From assembly GCF_009696445.1 (NCBI RefSeq), contig NZ_VULZ01000016.1, positions 1 through 64,000 of the forward strand: a stretch of 64,000 bases of DNA, read 5' to 3'. The notes beneath the pieces were generated by a model. The model was given only the letters and a program-made list of their open reading frames with translations, was not told the DNA's origin and searched no databases. Made by a program: the position numbers and the translations under genes. Shown piece after piece: positions 17,765 to 29,758 of this stretch. Source of the DNA: Porcincola intestinalis (GTDB lineage Bacteria; Bacillota; Clostridia; Lachnospirales; Lachnospiraceae). The first letter of the stretch is position 1; each line of letters opens with the position of its first letter.

Positions 17765-19140
17765 CTTGCACCCTCCTTTCGGCCTTCCATTTCCCCGAGC
17801 ATTTTATGCGTACTGTACAGTGCCGTGTAATTGACCAGTACATACAGATTTCCGCAGCCGTCTCTCAGGCGCTTTTCGATGGCGGTCCGCACATCCGCCT
17901 CAAGATCAGCATGTATTCCGACATACTTCAGACGAAGCCGCATATCCTGACATCTCAGACCGGAGACCGTGATGGACCGAATGCTCTCATCCGCAAACCG
18001 GTCGAAATCGACATCCCACAGCCAGGAGATATCTGTTCCGTCCTGTGCGTTGTCATTGATGACAATGATCAGATCCTTCGGACTTTCATCCTCCATGACG
18101 GAAGATATGTTCTGGTTGAAGCCGGCAGGATTCTTCGCCAGATTCAGCAGAACCGTGGACGCTCCGATCCGGAACAGCTCATTCCGCCCGAACTCCGGCC
18201 TGTACTTTTTCAGCATCTCATCAAAGTGATCCGTCTTCAAGCCGCAGGTTTTGACCGCCGCATAGCAGGCCAGAATATTGTAAATGTTGTAAAAGCCTCT
18301 ATAGGAAGCCTCTATATGACGCAGCGACACCTGACCTTCCCCCGCCGCACGCTGCGCAACGTCAAAGGAAAGACCTCCCTTCAGGCTGATGTGGCAGGCG
18401 TCAAAGTCCACATCCGGCCGCCTGAATCCACAGTGCGGGCAATGGTAGACGCCTAACTGACTAAAATGATAGAAGTCATAAACCAGACGATGTCCGCATT
18501 TCTTGCAGAACTGACCTTCCCGGATTTCATGGTCATTCTCTCTGTGAAAAACCTGCTCGGAAATGCCGTACGTCACAACCTTGTGACCGCTTTCAAGCGC
18601 CAGATAACTGCTCAACGAGTCGTCAGCATTGACGATGATGGTCATATCCGGTGCCATGTCCATGGCTTCCTTCAGAAGATTCATCGTGATGTCGATCTCT
18701 CCGTAGCGGTCCAGCTGGTCGCGAAACAGATTCGTCAGCACCATATAATCCGGCTTCATATGAGGAAAAACCCGCTTTGCCGAGGCTTCATCGACTTCAA
18801 TGACGGCATTGTCGGCATCCAGCTTTCCCGATACCTTCGAAGCCAGCACAAATGCAGCCGCCACACCCATCAGCATATTGGATCCGGTGTGATTGCAGAC
18901 GACCCTTCTCCCCTCCGCCTCATAGGCAGAACAGATCAGATTATTCGTCGTTGTCTTGCCATTCGTTCCGCAGGTGACAAGGATCTCACCCCGCACCTGG
19001 GCGGACAGCTTCTTCAGTATGCCCGGGTCAATCTTCATGGCCAGCTTCCCGGCCATCGTAACCCCCTGTTTTCCGGCGATCTTGCAGGCAAAGCTCAGAA
19101 GCTTTGCGGATGCGATCGCGATCGATGTTCGAAATCCCAT
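17761..19140 (-). CDS. murT: Lipid II isoglutaminyl synthase, MurT subunit
   Basis: MurT is the ATP-dependent ligase partner of GatD. The 459-residue protein has the Mur ligase central domain with P-loop TCGTNGKTTTN near residue 60. A four-Cys zinc ribbon (CKKCGHRL and CPHCGFRR, about residues 205-230) is inserted as in characterised MurT. A C-terminal DUF1727-like domain carries NLAKNPAGFNQ. A GGAGG site lies 7 bp ahead of the ATG. It is 21 bp downstream of the lipoprotein gene and overlaps gatD by 4 bp. Confidence 0.95.
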   Translation of the reverse strand: MGFRTSIAIASAKLLSFACKIAGKQGVTMAGKLAMKIDPGILKKLSAQVRGEILVTCGTNGKTTTNNLICSAYEAEGRRVVCNHTGSNMLMGVAAAFVLASKVSGKLDADNAVIEVDEASAKRVFPHMKPDYMVLTNLFRDQLDRYGEIDITMNLLKEAMDMAPDMTIIVNADDSLSSYLALESGHKVVTYGISEQVFHRENDHEIREGQFCKKCGHRLVYDFYHFSQLGVYHCPHCGFRRPDVDFDACHISLKGGLSFDVAQRAAGEGQVSLRHIEASYRGFYNIYNILACYAAVKTCGLKTDHFDEMLKKYRPEFGRNELFRIGASTVLLNLAKNPAGFNQNISSVMEDESPKDLIIVINDNAQDGTDISWLWDVDFDRFADESIRSITVSGLRCQDMRLRLKYVGIHADLEADVRTAIEKRLRDGCGNLYVLVNYTALYSTHKMLGEMEGRKEGAR

Positions 19141-19161
19141 AGCACTCCTCCGGCACCTGGT

Positions 19162-20328
19162 TCACTGCTGGCCGGAGGTTTCATTCTTTTCTCCGGACTG
19201 ATACCACGAGGTCACCTTCTCAGACAGATCCCTGATCTGTGCCTGCGCCTGCTCATTTTCTCCATTCAGATCATTGGACAATGCAACGAGGATATAGCCG
19301 GGCGACGTCTTTTCATCTTCTGTCACCGGAGCAAAGACAATCGCAGAGTCATTCTCGATGCACCCGAGCCCATACCCGTCTGGCATCTCTCCCGTCTTGT
19401 TTCCGGAAAAATAGCCCTCCGGAAGACCAGCCGGGATCTTGGATGTCAGCGTCTGTTTCTTCAGGATATCGAGCATCTTTCCGGAAGCCTCCTCGTTCAC
19501 AAGCCTCCCCTCATACAGGTCCATGTAAAACTTTCTCACATCTGAAGCAGATGTGTAATTGTCACCCTCGGAAAGATCTGAGGCCATAAACCTTCTGCCA
19601 AGTGAAGTGTTTGTATAACCTTCCTCCCTGCAGAACTGGTTCAATCGCTTCTTTCCCGTGTCGAAATCTCCCTGCCCAAGTGCCTCAACCAGCCGGTTTG
19701 CAGCATCGTTGTCGCTGACCGTGATCATCTTCTCAATCACATCCCTCAGCTGTCCGCTGTAGCTTTCCCCGAAATTGATGACCGGATCGGTCTTCTCCGG
19801 GTAGCATATATATCGGTAGACCGCCCCCATGATGAAAAGCTTGATGACACTGGCGGACTGCATCTTCTCGTTTTCTCTGTATCCGTATGTGTCTTTGCCG
19901 TTCAGATCCTCATATGCGAGCGCCCATTTTTCACCGGAAGTCTCCCGTTTCTGAATGGCATCCATCACTGATGAGAACGGACCGGACGTCTCGCCTTCCC
20001 GGCTCTCTGTCTCCTCCGGAAGCATTCCATGCTTATGCTCCGTTTCACTTTGATCGGGTATCCTGGTATCGCCACTTTCCTGGATGATCTCGCTGACCTC
20101 AGACTCACTTTCCGGACTTTCCACCAGCTCATTGTCCGGGTTATACTCTGTCTCTGTTCCAGACTCCGTTCCGATTTCTGTCTGCCAGGTATCTGTAAAC
20201 AGCGCATCTGCCGCTGTCTCTGACTGATCGTAATCTGATCCTGAAGAGCGTTCTTTCACCCTGTCACAGGATGAAAGCATTGCCACACTCAACAGAAGAA
20301 AGCCCGCAGTCACCCATTTTTCTCTCAT
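19162..20328 (-). CDS. Class A beta-lactamase-like serine hydrolase lipoprotein
   Basis: The 388-residue protein has a lipoprotein signal (lipobox LSSC, Cys21), an acidic Ser/Glu/Thr-rich linker to about 115, and a serine beta-lactamase/transpeptidase fold with SVIK (S160), SDN (205-207) and KTG (311-313). That motif set is the class A arrangement. I cannot identify the deacylating omega-loop Glu with confidence, so it may be a DD-peptidase or a penicillin-interacting wall enzyme rather than a resistance enzyme. It stands 42 bp after gyrA and 21 bp before murT, so it heads a wall-precursor cluster that may be read from the gyrase operon or from a promoter inside gyrA. Confidence 0.8.
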   Translation of the reverse strand: MREKWVTAGFLLLSVAMLSSCDRVKERSSGSDYDQSETAADALFTDTWQTEIGTESGTETEYNPDNELVESPESESEVSEIIQESGDTRIPDQSETEHKHGMLPEETESREGETSGPFSSVMDAIQKRETSGEKWALAYEDLNGKDTYGYRENEKMQSASVIKLFIMGAVYRYICYPEKTDPVINFGESYSGQLRDVIEKMITVSDNDAANRLVEALGQGDFDTGKKRLNQFCREEGYTNTSLGRRFMASDLSEGDNYTSASDVRKFYMDLYEGRLVNEEASGKMLDILKKQTLTSKIPAGLPEGYFSGNKTGEMPDGYGLGCIENDSAIVFAPVTEDEKTSPGYILVALSNDLNGENEQAQAQIRDLSEKVTSWYQSGEKNETSGQQ

Positions 20329-20370
20329 TGATGCCCTCCCTTGATTCTGGACATCCGGGAGTTTGTCCGG

Positions 20371-22884
20371 TTATTCTTCGGAATTCCCGGATTCACCGGA
20401 CTGTGACTCCTCCATGGACTCCGTCTCATCCTTCGAGGTCTCCCGCACTTTTGCAACCGACACGACCTGTTCGTCATCTCCAAGATTCATCAGCTTCACA
20501 CCGGATGTGATTCTTCCAAGAATGGATATGTCGCTGCAGCTCATTCTGATGATGACACCATCCGAATTGATCATCATGATCTCATCATCTGTATCTACCG
20601 CCATCGCAGCTACGACATCTCCTGTTTTGCCGGTAATCTTATAGCACTTGACACCCTTTCCGCCGCGAATCTGCGGGGAGAATTCATTGATGTCCGTCAG
20701 CTTTCCCATTCCCTTGCCAGAGACGGTCAGCATATACGGTGCCTCCGATGCCGTGAGCATCCCGACCACTTCATCTCCATCCTGAAGGGTAATACCGCGA
20801 ACGCCCATCGATACCCTTCCGGTCAGGCGCGCATCCCCTTCCTGGAAACGGATGCAGGCTCCATATTTCGTCACCAGCAGAATATCCTGGCGGTTATCAG
20901 TCGCCATAACGTTGATCAGCTCGTCATCATCTCTCAGAATGATTGCCGTCAGACCATTCTTCCGGACATTGCTGTACTCAGAGACGGATGTTCGCTTGAT
21001 GATACCCTTTCTGGTCGCCATCACAAGCGTGGCGTCCGGACCGACCTCGTCATCGGAGCCGACCGGGATAACAGCCGATACCTTCTCCTCTGGCTGAAGC
21101 TGGAGCAGATTGATGATCGCGGTTCCCCTTGCAGTTCTCCCTGCCTCCGGAATCTCGTAGGTCTTCAGACGGAAGACACGCCCCTTGTTCGTAAAGAACA
21201 TCAGGTCAGCGTGTGTATCGGTCATCAGAAGCTGATCAATGTAGTCATCCTTCAGCGTCTCGATGCCCTTGATTCCTCTTCCTCCCCTGTTCTGGCTGCG
21301 GAAGTTGTCATTGCTCATCCGCTTGATATAGCCCAGCTTCGTCATCGTGATGACAACATCCCGGCGTTCTATCAAATCCTCGATGCCCATGTCATCCGGG
21401 GCGAAGCCAATCTTTGTCCTTCTTTCATCCCCGAATTTATCGGAGATCTCCAGCAGTTCTCTTCTGATCACACCGAGCAGTTCCTTCTTATCGGCCAGAA
21501 TCGCCGTCAGCCGCTCAATCAGCTTCATCAGGGAAGCATACTCTTCCTCAATCTTGCTTCTTTCCAGACCTGTCAGCGTACGCAGGCGCATATCCACAAT
21601 CGCCTGTGCCTGGACATCATCCAGACCAAACCGCTTCATCAATTCTGTCTTCGCAAGCGCAACGCTCTCACTTCCGCGGATGATCCGAATCACTTCGTCG
21701 ATATTGTCAAGCGCAATCAGCAGACCTTTCAGGATATGAGCCCGCTCCTTTGCCTTGTTCAGATCATACTTCGTCCTTCTGGTGACGACATCCTCCTGGT
21801 GTTTCAGATAGTACTGAAGGATCTCGACAAGATTCAGCACCTTCGGCTTGCCGTCCACAAGCGCCAGCATGATGACACCGAATGTATCCTGCAGCTGCGT
21901 ATGCATATACAGCCTGTTCAGGACAACATTCGGATTGGCATCCTTTCGGATATCAATTGAAATCCGCATTCCCTCCCGGGAAGACTCATCTGTGATACCG
22001 GTAATTCCATCGATCCGCTTGTCCCGGACAAGCTCCGCGATCTTCTCGATCAGGCGCGCCTTGTTCACAAGATACGGAAGCTCCGTGACGACGATCTTGC
22101 TCTTTCCGCTCGGCAACGTCTCGATATTTGTGATTGCGCGCACAATGATCTTGCCCCGGCCTGTCCGGTAAGCCTCGCTGATTCCTCTTGTCCCGAGGAT
22201 CTCCGCCCCTGTCGGAAAATCAGGCCCCTTGATGATCTTCATCACTTCATCGATAGAGGTCTCACGGTCCTCCTCCACACGATTATCGATCATCTTTACG
22301 CAGGCACCAATCACTTCTTTCAGATTGTGCGGCGGGATATTCGTCGCCATACCGACGGCAATACCCGTGGTGCCATTCACCAGAAGATTCGGAAAGCGGG
22401 CGGGCAGAATCGTCGGCTCCTTCTCCGTCTCATCGAAATTCGGCACAAAGTCGACCGTATCCTTGTTGATATCAGCCAGCATCTGCATCGAGATCTTCGA
22501 GAGCCGTGCCTCTGTATACCGCATGGCTGCCGCGCCGTCTCCGTCCACAGATCCGAAGTTTCCGTGACCGTCCACCAGCGGATACCGCATGGACCACTCC
22601 TGTGCCATGTTGACCAGGGCTCCGTAGATTGAGGAATCCCCGTGCGGATGGAATTTACCCATTGTATCACCGACGATACGCGCGCACTTTCTGTGTGGCT
22701 TGTCGGGTCCGTTGTTCAGCTCGATCATCGCATACAGGATACGCCGCTGCACAGGTTTCAGACCGTCCCTCACATCCGGAAGCGCCCTGGAGGCGATGAC
22801 CGACATCGAATACATGATGTAGGACTCCTCCATCGTCTTCTGAAGATCCACTTCCCTGATCTGGTCGAATACTTTTTCGTCCAT
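20371..22884 (-). CDS. gyrA: DNA gyrase subunit A
   Basis: GyrA (837 residues) is the breakage-reunion subunit of gyrase. The catalytic Tyr is in [14 protein letters not shown] GyrA box-like [10 protein letters not shown] is followed by the six-bladed C-terminal wrapping domain, and the tail is acidic (residues about 810-837). The quinolone pocket reads GDSSIYG, so Ser83 (E. coli numbering) is kept and position 87 is Gly. This is probably lineage-typical and not read as resistance. A GGGAGA site precedes the ATG. The gene follows gyrB by 22 bp. Confidence 0.98.
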   Translation of the reverse strand: MDEKVFDQIREVDLQKTMEESYIMYSMSVIASRALPDVRDGLKPVQRRILYAMIELNNGPDKPHRKCARIVGDTMGKFHPHGDSSIYGALVNMAQEWSMRYPLVDGHGNFGSVDGDGAAAMRYTEARLSKISMQMLADINKDTVDFVPNFDETEKEPTILPARFPNLLVNGTTGIAVGMATNIPPHNLKEVIGACVKMIDNRVEEDRETSIDEVMKIIKGPDFPTGAEILGTRGISEAYRTGRGKIIVRAITNIETLPSGKSKIVVTELPYLVNKARLIEKIAELVRDKRIDGITGITDESSREGMRISIDIRKDANPNVVLNRLYMHTQLQDTFGVIMLALVDGKPKVLNLVEILQYYLKHQEDVVTRRTKYDLNKAKERAHILKGLLIALDNIDEVIRIIRGSESVALAKTELMKRFGLDDVQAQAIVDMRLRTLTGLERSKIEEEYASLMKLIERLTAILADKKELLGVIRRELLEISDKFGDERRTKIGFAPDDMGIEDLIERRDVVITMTKLGYIKRMSNDNFRSQNRGGRGIKGIETLKDDYIDQLLMTDTHADLMFFTNKGRVFRLKTYEIPEAGRTARGTAIINLLQLQPEEKVSAVIPVGSDDEVGPDATLVMATRKGIIKRTSVSEYSNVRKNGLTAIILRDDDELINVMATDNRQDILLVTKYGACIRFQEGDARLTGRVSMGVRGITLQDGDEVVGMLTASEAPYMLTVSGKGMGKLTDINEFSPQIRGGKGVKCYKITGKTGDVVAAMAVDTDDEIMMINSDGVIIRMSCSDISILGRITSGVKLMNLGDDEQVVSVAKVRETSKDETESMEESQSGESGNSEE

Positions 22885-22906
22885 GCTATCTCCCTGTTTC
22901 TATCTC

Positions 22907-24976
<2,070 letters not shown>

Positions 24977-24978
24977 CT

Positions 24979-24984
24979 ATTATA
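24979..24984 (-). promoter_or_regulatory. Candidate -10 of a gyrB promoter
   Basis: TATAAT on the minus strand overlaps the recF TAA stop, about 135 bp ahead of gyrB. The -35 at the right distance is poor (GTCAAA), so this is a tentative internal promoter. Confidence 0.4.
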
Positions 24985-26089
24985 ACACAGGATCGGGAAT
25001 ATTTGACGGTTCCGGCTGCACATGCCCGCCCTGAACGTGGAATCGCTTGTCGATGTGAAAGCCGGAACGGACATACTCCTCGATTCCGGTACATGTGATG
25101 AAGGTCTGGATATCGCCGATCGACTCCAGAAGCGCCTGCTGTCTGCCCGCGTCGAGTTCCGACAGAACATCATCCAGAAGAAGTACAGGAGAATCCCCTG
25201 CCTTTTTCTTCACCAGCTCAATTTCAGCCAGCTTCAGAGAGAGTGCCGCACTCCTCTGCTGTCCCTGAGATCCGTAATGTCTCAGATCCACCCCGTCAGA
25301 CGAAAATACAAGATCATCCCTGTGAGGACCTGTCATCGTGCTGCAGAGATAAAGATCCCTCTGTCTGCCGTCCTCAAGCGCCGACGCATACGCATCCGCC
25401 TCCACATTCTTCTCATAGCGGACGCTAAGATGCTCCCTTCCTCCGCTGAGCTTTTCGTGAATCGGCCGGATAATCTCATTGAGCATCTGTACAAAGGATT
25501 CTCTGATGCGGATGATCATACTGCCGTACCGGACCAGCTGCTCATCCCACACATCCAGTGTCTCCATGTCCCGCCTGTCCGTTGAAAGCGTCTTCAGAAG
25601 CTTTCCGCGCTGTTCCAGTACCTTGTTGTAGGACGTGAGGGCAGAGACATATACCTTGTCAAGCTGGCAGAGCTCCATATCCAGAAAACGGCGCCGACCG
25701 GCCGGTCCATCCTTGATAATCGACAGATCCTCGGGAGAAAAGAGGATGAAATGTCCGAGCCCGATGAGTTCAGCTGCCCGTCTGACAGGAACCATGTTGA
25801 CGGCGATTCCCTTCGCCCTACCAGCCCTGAGGAGCAGATCGATGCGCCAGGAGACATCCCCCTTCCGCATTATCATCTGAAGATGGGATTCATTCTCCCC
25901 GAACCGGATCATCTCCCGGTCTTTGGATGTCCGGTGGGACTTCGTCGTTCCGCAGACATAGACCGCCTCCAGGATATTGGTCTTCCCCTGCGCATTCTCA
26001 CCGTAAAACAAATTCGTCCCTGGAGAAAATTCCAGAGAAAGCTCCTCATAATTTCTGAAATTCTGCAGCTTCAGAGAATCAATCTTCAT
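24980..26089 (-). CDS. recF: DNA replication and repair protein RecF
   Basis: RecF (369 residues) is an SMC-like ATPase that helps load RecA at gaps. Visible are Walker A GENAQGKTNILEA near residue 35, the signature-like SQGQQRSAALSLKLAE and Walker B VLLLDDVLSELD. The start overlaps the stop of the S4 gene by one base, and the order dnaN-S4-recF-gyrB is the standard origin arrangement. Confidence 0.97.
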   Translation of the reverse strand: MKIDSLKLQNFRNYEELSLEFSPGTNLFYGENAQGKTNILEAVYVCGTTKSHRTSKDREMIRFGENESHLQMIMRKGDVSWRIDLLLRAGRAKGIAVNMVPVRRAAELIGLGHFILFSPEDLSIIKDGPAGRRRFLDMELCQLDKVYVSALTSYNKVLEQRGKLLKTLSTDRRDMETLDVWDEQLVRYGSMIIRIRESFVQMLNEIIRPIHEKLSGGREHLSVRYEKNVEADAYASALEDGRQRDLYLCSTMTGPHRDDLVFSSDGVDLRHYGSQGQQRSAALSLKLAEIELVKKKAGDSPVLLLDDVLSELDAGRQQALLESIGDIQTFITCTGIEEYVRSGFHIDKRFHVQGGHVQPEPSNIPDPVL

Positions 26090-26301
26090 CAGCGGACCCT
26101 GATCTCCTCACCGCCGAAGGCAACAACATCTCCTGCGTGAATCTTCTTTCCTCTCATCGTACAGACTTCCCCATTCACGGAAGCCTTTCCTTCCTCGATG
26201 GCATATTTCGCTTCCACGCCGGAATCCACCAGACCTGCCGCCTTCAGAAGCTGGCCAAGCTTGATGAAATCCTCCTCGCCGTGCAGTTGAAACTCTCTCA
26301 T
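26089..26301 (-). CDS. yaaA: S4-domain RNA-binding protein (YaaA family)
   Basis: This 70-residue protein is a single S4 RNA-binding domain (FIKLGQLLKAAGLVDSGVEA, then VNGEVCTMRGKKI). It always lies between dnaN and recF in many Firmicutes and is thought to act in ribosome assembly. A GGAGG site precedes the ATG. It overlaps recF by one base. Confidence 0.93.
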   Translation of the reverse strand: MREFQLHGEEDFIKLGQLLKAAGLVDSGVEAKYAIEEGKASVNGEVCTMRGKKIHAGDVVAFGGEEIRVR

Positions 26302-26353
26302 ATGGCACCTCCTGCGCCGCTTTCAGAACGCTGACTCTATTCCGCCGCCTGAC

Positions 26354-27460
26354 TTATGCCACAAAGTTGACCGGAAGGATCAGGTAAACGTACGACTGCT
26401 GCTCATCCCGGATGAAGCAGGGAGACTTCGAGTTGAGGAAATAGATTGTAATCTCATCATCCCGGATGACATTCAGGGCATCTGCGACAAATTTCGGATT
26501 GAAGCCGATCATCAGATCCTTTCCGTCCTTTGTGATCTGGATGTCGTCACTCATCGATCCTCTTGCCGGAGAGTTGATCTTCAGATTCATGTCCCGGTCT
26601 GCAATCGAGACAACCAGAGGACGCTTCTCTGATTCACTCGTAAACAGCATTGCACGGCTGACGGATGCCGCAAGATCCGCCTTCCGAACCGTAATCTTTG
26701 TGTCGAAGTCATTGGACAGCATCTGGTCAATCCGGAAATAAGTTCCTTCGATCAATCTCGATACGACAATGGTTCCCTCCAGATCAAACAGAACCTCATT
26801 CTTTGTAAAATAAATATGGACCTTGTCCTCCTCCTCGCCGCTCATGATCTTCTGAAGATCGGACAATGTCTTTCCCGGGATGATAACCTTGAAGGTCGGA
26901 ACGACCTCATCCAGCTTCATCCGCCTGATTGCGATGCGGTGCCCGTCCAGACAGACCATACGGATCTCATTCTCGTTGGTCTCAAGCAGAGCGCCGGTCA
27001 TCAGCTTGTTTGCATCGTTGACCGCGATCGAGAAGATCGTCTGCTCGATCATCTCCCGGAGTGCGAACTGGCTCATGACAACCGGATTTTCCCGGTCAAT
27101 AGACGGAAGCGAAGCAAACTCGGTCCCGTCCTTTCCGACAATCCGAAGCTCGGTGTTCTCGCATGTAATCCGGATCTGAAGATTGCTGTCCGTCGTGATC
27201 GTCACTTCGCTGCTCGGAAGCTTGGAGACAATGTCTGAAAAAAGCTTCGCGTCGATGCAGATCAGACCCCTCTCATCGATCTCTCCGGAAACGACCGTCT
27301 CAATGCCCAGCTCCGTATCGGTTGCCGTAAACTTGATCTGGTCAACCGTCGCATCGATCAGAATGCAAGTCAGAATGTCCATCGTTGTCTTGCCGGGGAT
27401 CGCACTCATAACGGTCCGGATCGCTCTTTGAAGCTCTGTCTTCTGTGCTCTGATTATCAT
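26354..27460 (-). CDS. dnaN: DNA polymerase III beta sliding clamp
   Basis: The 368-residue clamp has three successive clamp domains and ends in the expected VYLILPVNFVA. I use the ATG at 27460 because AGGGAGA lies 7 bp upstream and the family begins MIIRAQKTELQ; the open frame reaches 20 codons further without support. It lies 236 bp after dnaA, separated by DnaA boxes. Confidence 0.98.
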   Translation of the reverse strand: MIIRAQKTELQRAIRTVMSAIPGKTTMDILTCILIDATVDQIKFTATDTELGIETVVSGEIDERGLICIDAKLFSDIVSKLPSSEVTITTDSNLQIRITCENTELRIVGKDGTEFASLPSIDRENPVVMSQFALREMIEQTIFSIAVNDANKLMTGALLETNENEIRMVCLDGHRIAIRRMKLDEVVPTFKVIIPGKTLSDLQKIMSGEEEDKVHIYFTKNEVLFDLEGTIVVSRLIEGTYFRIDQMLSNDFDTKITVRKADLAASVSRAMLFTSESEKRPLVVSIADRDMNLKINSPARGSMSDDIQITKDGKDLMIGFNPKFVADALNVIRDDEITIYFLNSKSPCFIRDEQQSYVYLILPVNFVA

Positions 27461-27584
27461 ATCTGCATCTCCCTTATGATGATATCTGTTGACTGTATCT
27501 GCATCCCCTCTGTCCTGCACGGTCAGACACCGGCTTCAAAGGAAGCAGTAAAAAGAAAAATCATCAGTACCCTTATTATAGCGC

Positions 27585-27705
27585 TGTGGATATGTGGAAA
27601 ACTCCTGAAAATGCTTATTTTTCGCGGATTTCAGGAGGCAAATCTGTGTGAAGAACTGTCTTCAGTCATCCACAATGCGTCCGGATGATCCTGATTTTAT
27701 CCACC
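27585..27705. other. oriC: oriC, dnaA-dnaN side: DnaA-box cluster and AT-rich stretch
   Basis: DnaA-box-like 9-mers occur at 27585-27593 (TGTGGATAT), 27593-27601 (TGTGGAAAA), 27666-27674 (TCATCCACA) and 27697-27705 (TTATCCACC, overlapping the dnaA stop). Between them is an AT-rich run (about 27600-27640) that could act as the unwinding element. The arrangement resembles the bipartite Bacillus origin, where the dnaA-dnaN gap carries the unwinding site. No gene lies in 27461-27696. Confidence 0.7.
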
Positions 27706-29085
27706 CGGATTGATTTTACGCTTCAGGACATCGATTGTTCTCTGCATGTCAGGATACTGAGACATCTCGTCCTCAACAGCTGTGATACCGTGCATGACGG
27801 TCGAATGGTCCCTTGCCAGCACCTTTCCGATGGATTTATACGGAAGATCCAGCATCTCCCTGCAGAGATACATCACAATCTGACGCGGTTGTGCGATCTC
27901 GGCATTGCGCTTTTTTGACAGAATATCGGCTCTTGTGATCCCGAAGTGCTCCGAGACGATATCGATGATTGTATCGGCTGTAATCGGCTGTCCCTCCTCC
28001 GGGGATATGAGATCCCGCAGGGCATCCTTTGCCAGCTGAATATCGATCGGCCGCCCGTGATCGAGACGGCTGAAGGCAATCAGCTTGATCAGCGCCCCCT
28101 CCAGCTCACGGATATTGGACTTGATGTTGGTTGCAATGTACTGCAGAACCTCATTGTCCACCTGGTACCCTTCTGTTTCCGCCTTCTTCTGCAGAATGGC
28201 CATCCGGGTCTCGTAATCCGGTTTTTTCACATCTGCCTGAAGTCCCCAGGCAAGACGGTTCTTCAGCCGGTCATCAAGCGCGTCGAATTCCTTCGGAGGT
28301 CTGTCCGAGGAAATGATGATCTGCTTGCTCTGATCAAACAGGTCGTTGAACGTATGGAAAAATTCGTTCTGTGTTGCATCCTTTCCGATGATGAACTGAA
28401 TATCATCGATCAGGAGAACATCGATGTTGCGGTACTTGTGGCGGAACGCATTGAGCATGCTCACGTTGTTGGAATTCTTGAGTGCGGAGATCAGCTCATT
28501 GGTAAAGACCTCGGAGGAAACATAGCGCACGATCTTGTCCGGCTGTGTCGTGATGATGTGATGCGCGATCGAATGCATCAGGTGTGTCTTTCCGAGACCG
28601 GAACCTCCATATATAAAGAAGGGATTGTACACCTTACCCGGAGCTTCCGCGATTGCGACAGCGGCTGCGTAGGCAAAACGGTTGTTTTCGCCTACGACAA
28701 AGGTATCGAAGGTGTAGCGCGGGTTGAGTCCCGCCTCCTCAAGCGCAAGCCTGGCCTTCGGGGGAATCTCCTCCTCCGTTTCCTTCTTCTTTGCCTGGTT
28801 GGCTGTCCGCAGCCGGTTCTCACGCGCCTGCTCGGGCGTGATATATTCCAGCTCGTACTCCACACCCGTCATCTCCGCAATCGCGACTTTCAGCTGGATG
28901 GTATACTTCTTCTGAATATACTCGATTGCCATCTGCCCGTTCGGGACAAGGATGCTGATCGTGTTTCCTTCAATCTGAAAGATGGTCAGCGGCTTCAGCC
29001 ATGCCTTGAACGCGACGTCAGAGACTTCATATTCCTGATGGACATTCTCCAGAATGTCCGCCCATTTTTCTTCAACAACTTCCAT
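27697..29085 (-). CDS. dnaA: Chromosomal replication initiator DnaA
   Basis: DnaA (462 residues) opens the origin. Domain I is residues about 1-80 and the linker domain II is short. The AAA+ domain contains Walker A GGSGLGKTHLMH, Walker B VLLIDDIQF and sensor DRPPKE. Domain IV holds the DNA-binding signature LARDHSTVMHGI. The neighbours are an oriC cluster on each side. A promoter (29149-29177) and a perfect palindrome (29123-29137) lie upstream. Confidence 0.99.
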   Translation of the reverse strand: MEVVEEKWADILENVHQEYEVSDVAFKAWLKPLTIFQIEGNTISILVPNGQMAIEYIQKKYTIQLKVAIAEMTGVEYELEYITPEQARENRLRTANQAKKKETEEEIPPKARLALEEAGLNPRYTFDTFVVGENNRFAYAAAVAIAEAPGKVYNPFFIYGGSGLGKTHLMHSIAHHIITTQPDKIVRYVSSEVFTNELISALKNSNNVSMLNAFRHKYRNIDVLLIDDIQFIIGKDATQNEFFHTFNDLFDQSKQIIISSDRPPKEFDALDDRLKNRLAWGLQADVKKPDYETRMAILQKKAETEGYQVDNEVLQYIATNIKSNIRELEGALIKLIAFSRLDHGRPIDIQLAKDALRDLISPEEGQPITADTIIDIVSEHFGITRADILSKKRNAEIAQPRQIVMYLCREMLDLPYKSIGKVLARDHSTVMHGITAVEDEMSQYPDMQRTIDVLKRKINPGG

Positions 29086-29122
29086 AAGAAATAACCTGCA
29101 CTTTTCATACGATGCGGAAAAA

Positions 29123-29137
29123 TGTCAAAATTTGACA
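29123..29137. promoter_or_regulatory. Palindrome in the dnaA leader (candidate operator)
   Basis: TGTCAAAATTTGACA has perfect 7-bp arms around one base. It lies 38 bp upstream of the dnaA ATG and just downstream of the predicted transcription start, a position typical of a repressor site. It does not resemble a DnaA box. The binding protein is unknown. Confidence 0.5.
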
Positions 29138-29148
29138 CGAATAGGTAA

Positions 29149-29177
29149 AGTTTACTTGAAAGCGGTGTTTTTTTCAA
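29149..29177 (-). promoter_or_regulatory. Candidate dnaA promoter
   Basis: On the minus strand TTGAAA (29177-29172), 17 bp and TAAACT (29154-29149) fit sigma-A with 5/6 and 4/6 matches. The start point would fall about 55 bp upstream of the dnaA ATG. Confidence 0.55.
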
Positions 29178-29195
29178 CAGCAGGAAGGAGGGGGG

Positions 29196-29337
29196 TGTGG
29201 ATAACTTCATTTTCGGGATGTGGATGCAGGAAACCGTGTTTTACGGGATTTCCGGTCAGAAATCAGAAAAAATGCACGCGTGAACACATAGTTGTCCACC
29301 GTGCTTTTGAGAGATATCCACATAAAAAGGTGGATAA
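29196..29337. other. oriC: oriC, dnaA-rpmH side: DnaA-box cluster
   Basis: DnaA boxes: 29196-29204 (TGTGGATAA, perfect on the minus strand), 29219-29227 (TGTGGATGC), 29314-29322 (ATATCCACA) and 29329-29337 (GGTGGATAA). A weaker site is at 29292-29300 (TTGTCCACC). Gene orientation switches across this gap, from minus-strand genes on the left to plus-strand on the right, which marks it as the origin. The 29086-29499 interval holds no gene. Confidence 0.85.
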
Positions 29338-29346
29338 GTTTTTCGC

Positions 29347-29375
29347 TTGACGGGGCATTCGCTTCTGCATATAAT
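29347..29375 (+). promoter_or_regulatory. Promoter of rpmH operon
   Basis: TTGACG (29347-29352), a 17-bp spacer and TATAAT (29370-29375) make a near-perfect sigma-A promoter about 115 bp ahead of rpmH, facing away from the origin. It lies 10 bp from a DnaA box, so DnaA binding could influence it. Confidence 0.88.
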
Positions 29376-29499
29376 TATAGCGATGTTTTCTCGATTAACT
29401 GTGTACGGACTGTTTCCCTATAGCAGAAAAGAATATGAGAGAATAGACCGGCAGCTGTTGAGGCAGCCGGGAATCGGGAGCAAAGGGGGTGTTTGAACC

Positions 29500-29637
29500 A
29501 TGGCAAAGATGACATTTCAGCCGCATAAGAAGCAGTATCACAGAGTCCACGGGTTCCGCGCCAGAATGGCGACAAAGGGCGGAAGAAAGGTTCTGGCTGC
29601 AAGAAGAGCAAAGGGAAGAAAAGCTCTTACCGTCTGA
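29500..29637 (+). CDS. rpmH: 50S ribosomal protein L34
   Basis: The 45-residue basic protein reads [12 protein letters not shown], then [20 protein letters not shown] and [10 protein letters not shown], the L34 signature. A GGGGGTG site lies 6-7 bp upstream. It is the first gene of the conserved rpmH-rnpA-yidD-yidC-jag operon. Confidence 0.98.
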   Translation: MAKMTFQPHKKQYHRVHGFRARMATKGGRKVLAARRAKGRKALTV

Positions 29638-29758
29638 TGCGGATATTGAACTTAGCAGGGAATTATGAGGAGAGAGTTTCGGAGATGCTTCGAAGCTCTT
29701 TCTTCATATTATGCAGGGTGCAGCCCCGTCTGAATGGCGGGCGATTTGGCAGATATTT

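Noticed and set aside
19162-20328. Beta-lactam resistance gene
   Set aside because: The SxxK, SDN and KTG motifs show the fold only; the omega-loop Glu is not identified and the neighbours are wall-synthesis genes.
22600-22660. GyrA position 87 (E. coli numbering) is Gly, which recalls quinolone resistance
   Set aside because: Ser83 is unchanged, and Gly at this place is probably normal in related Clostridia; not evidence of resistance.
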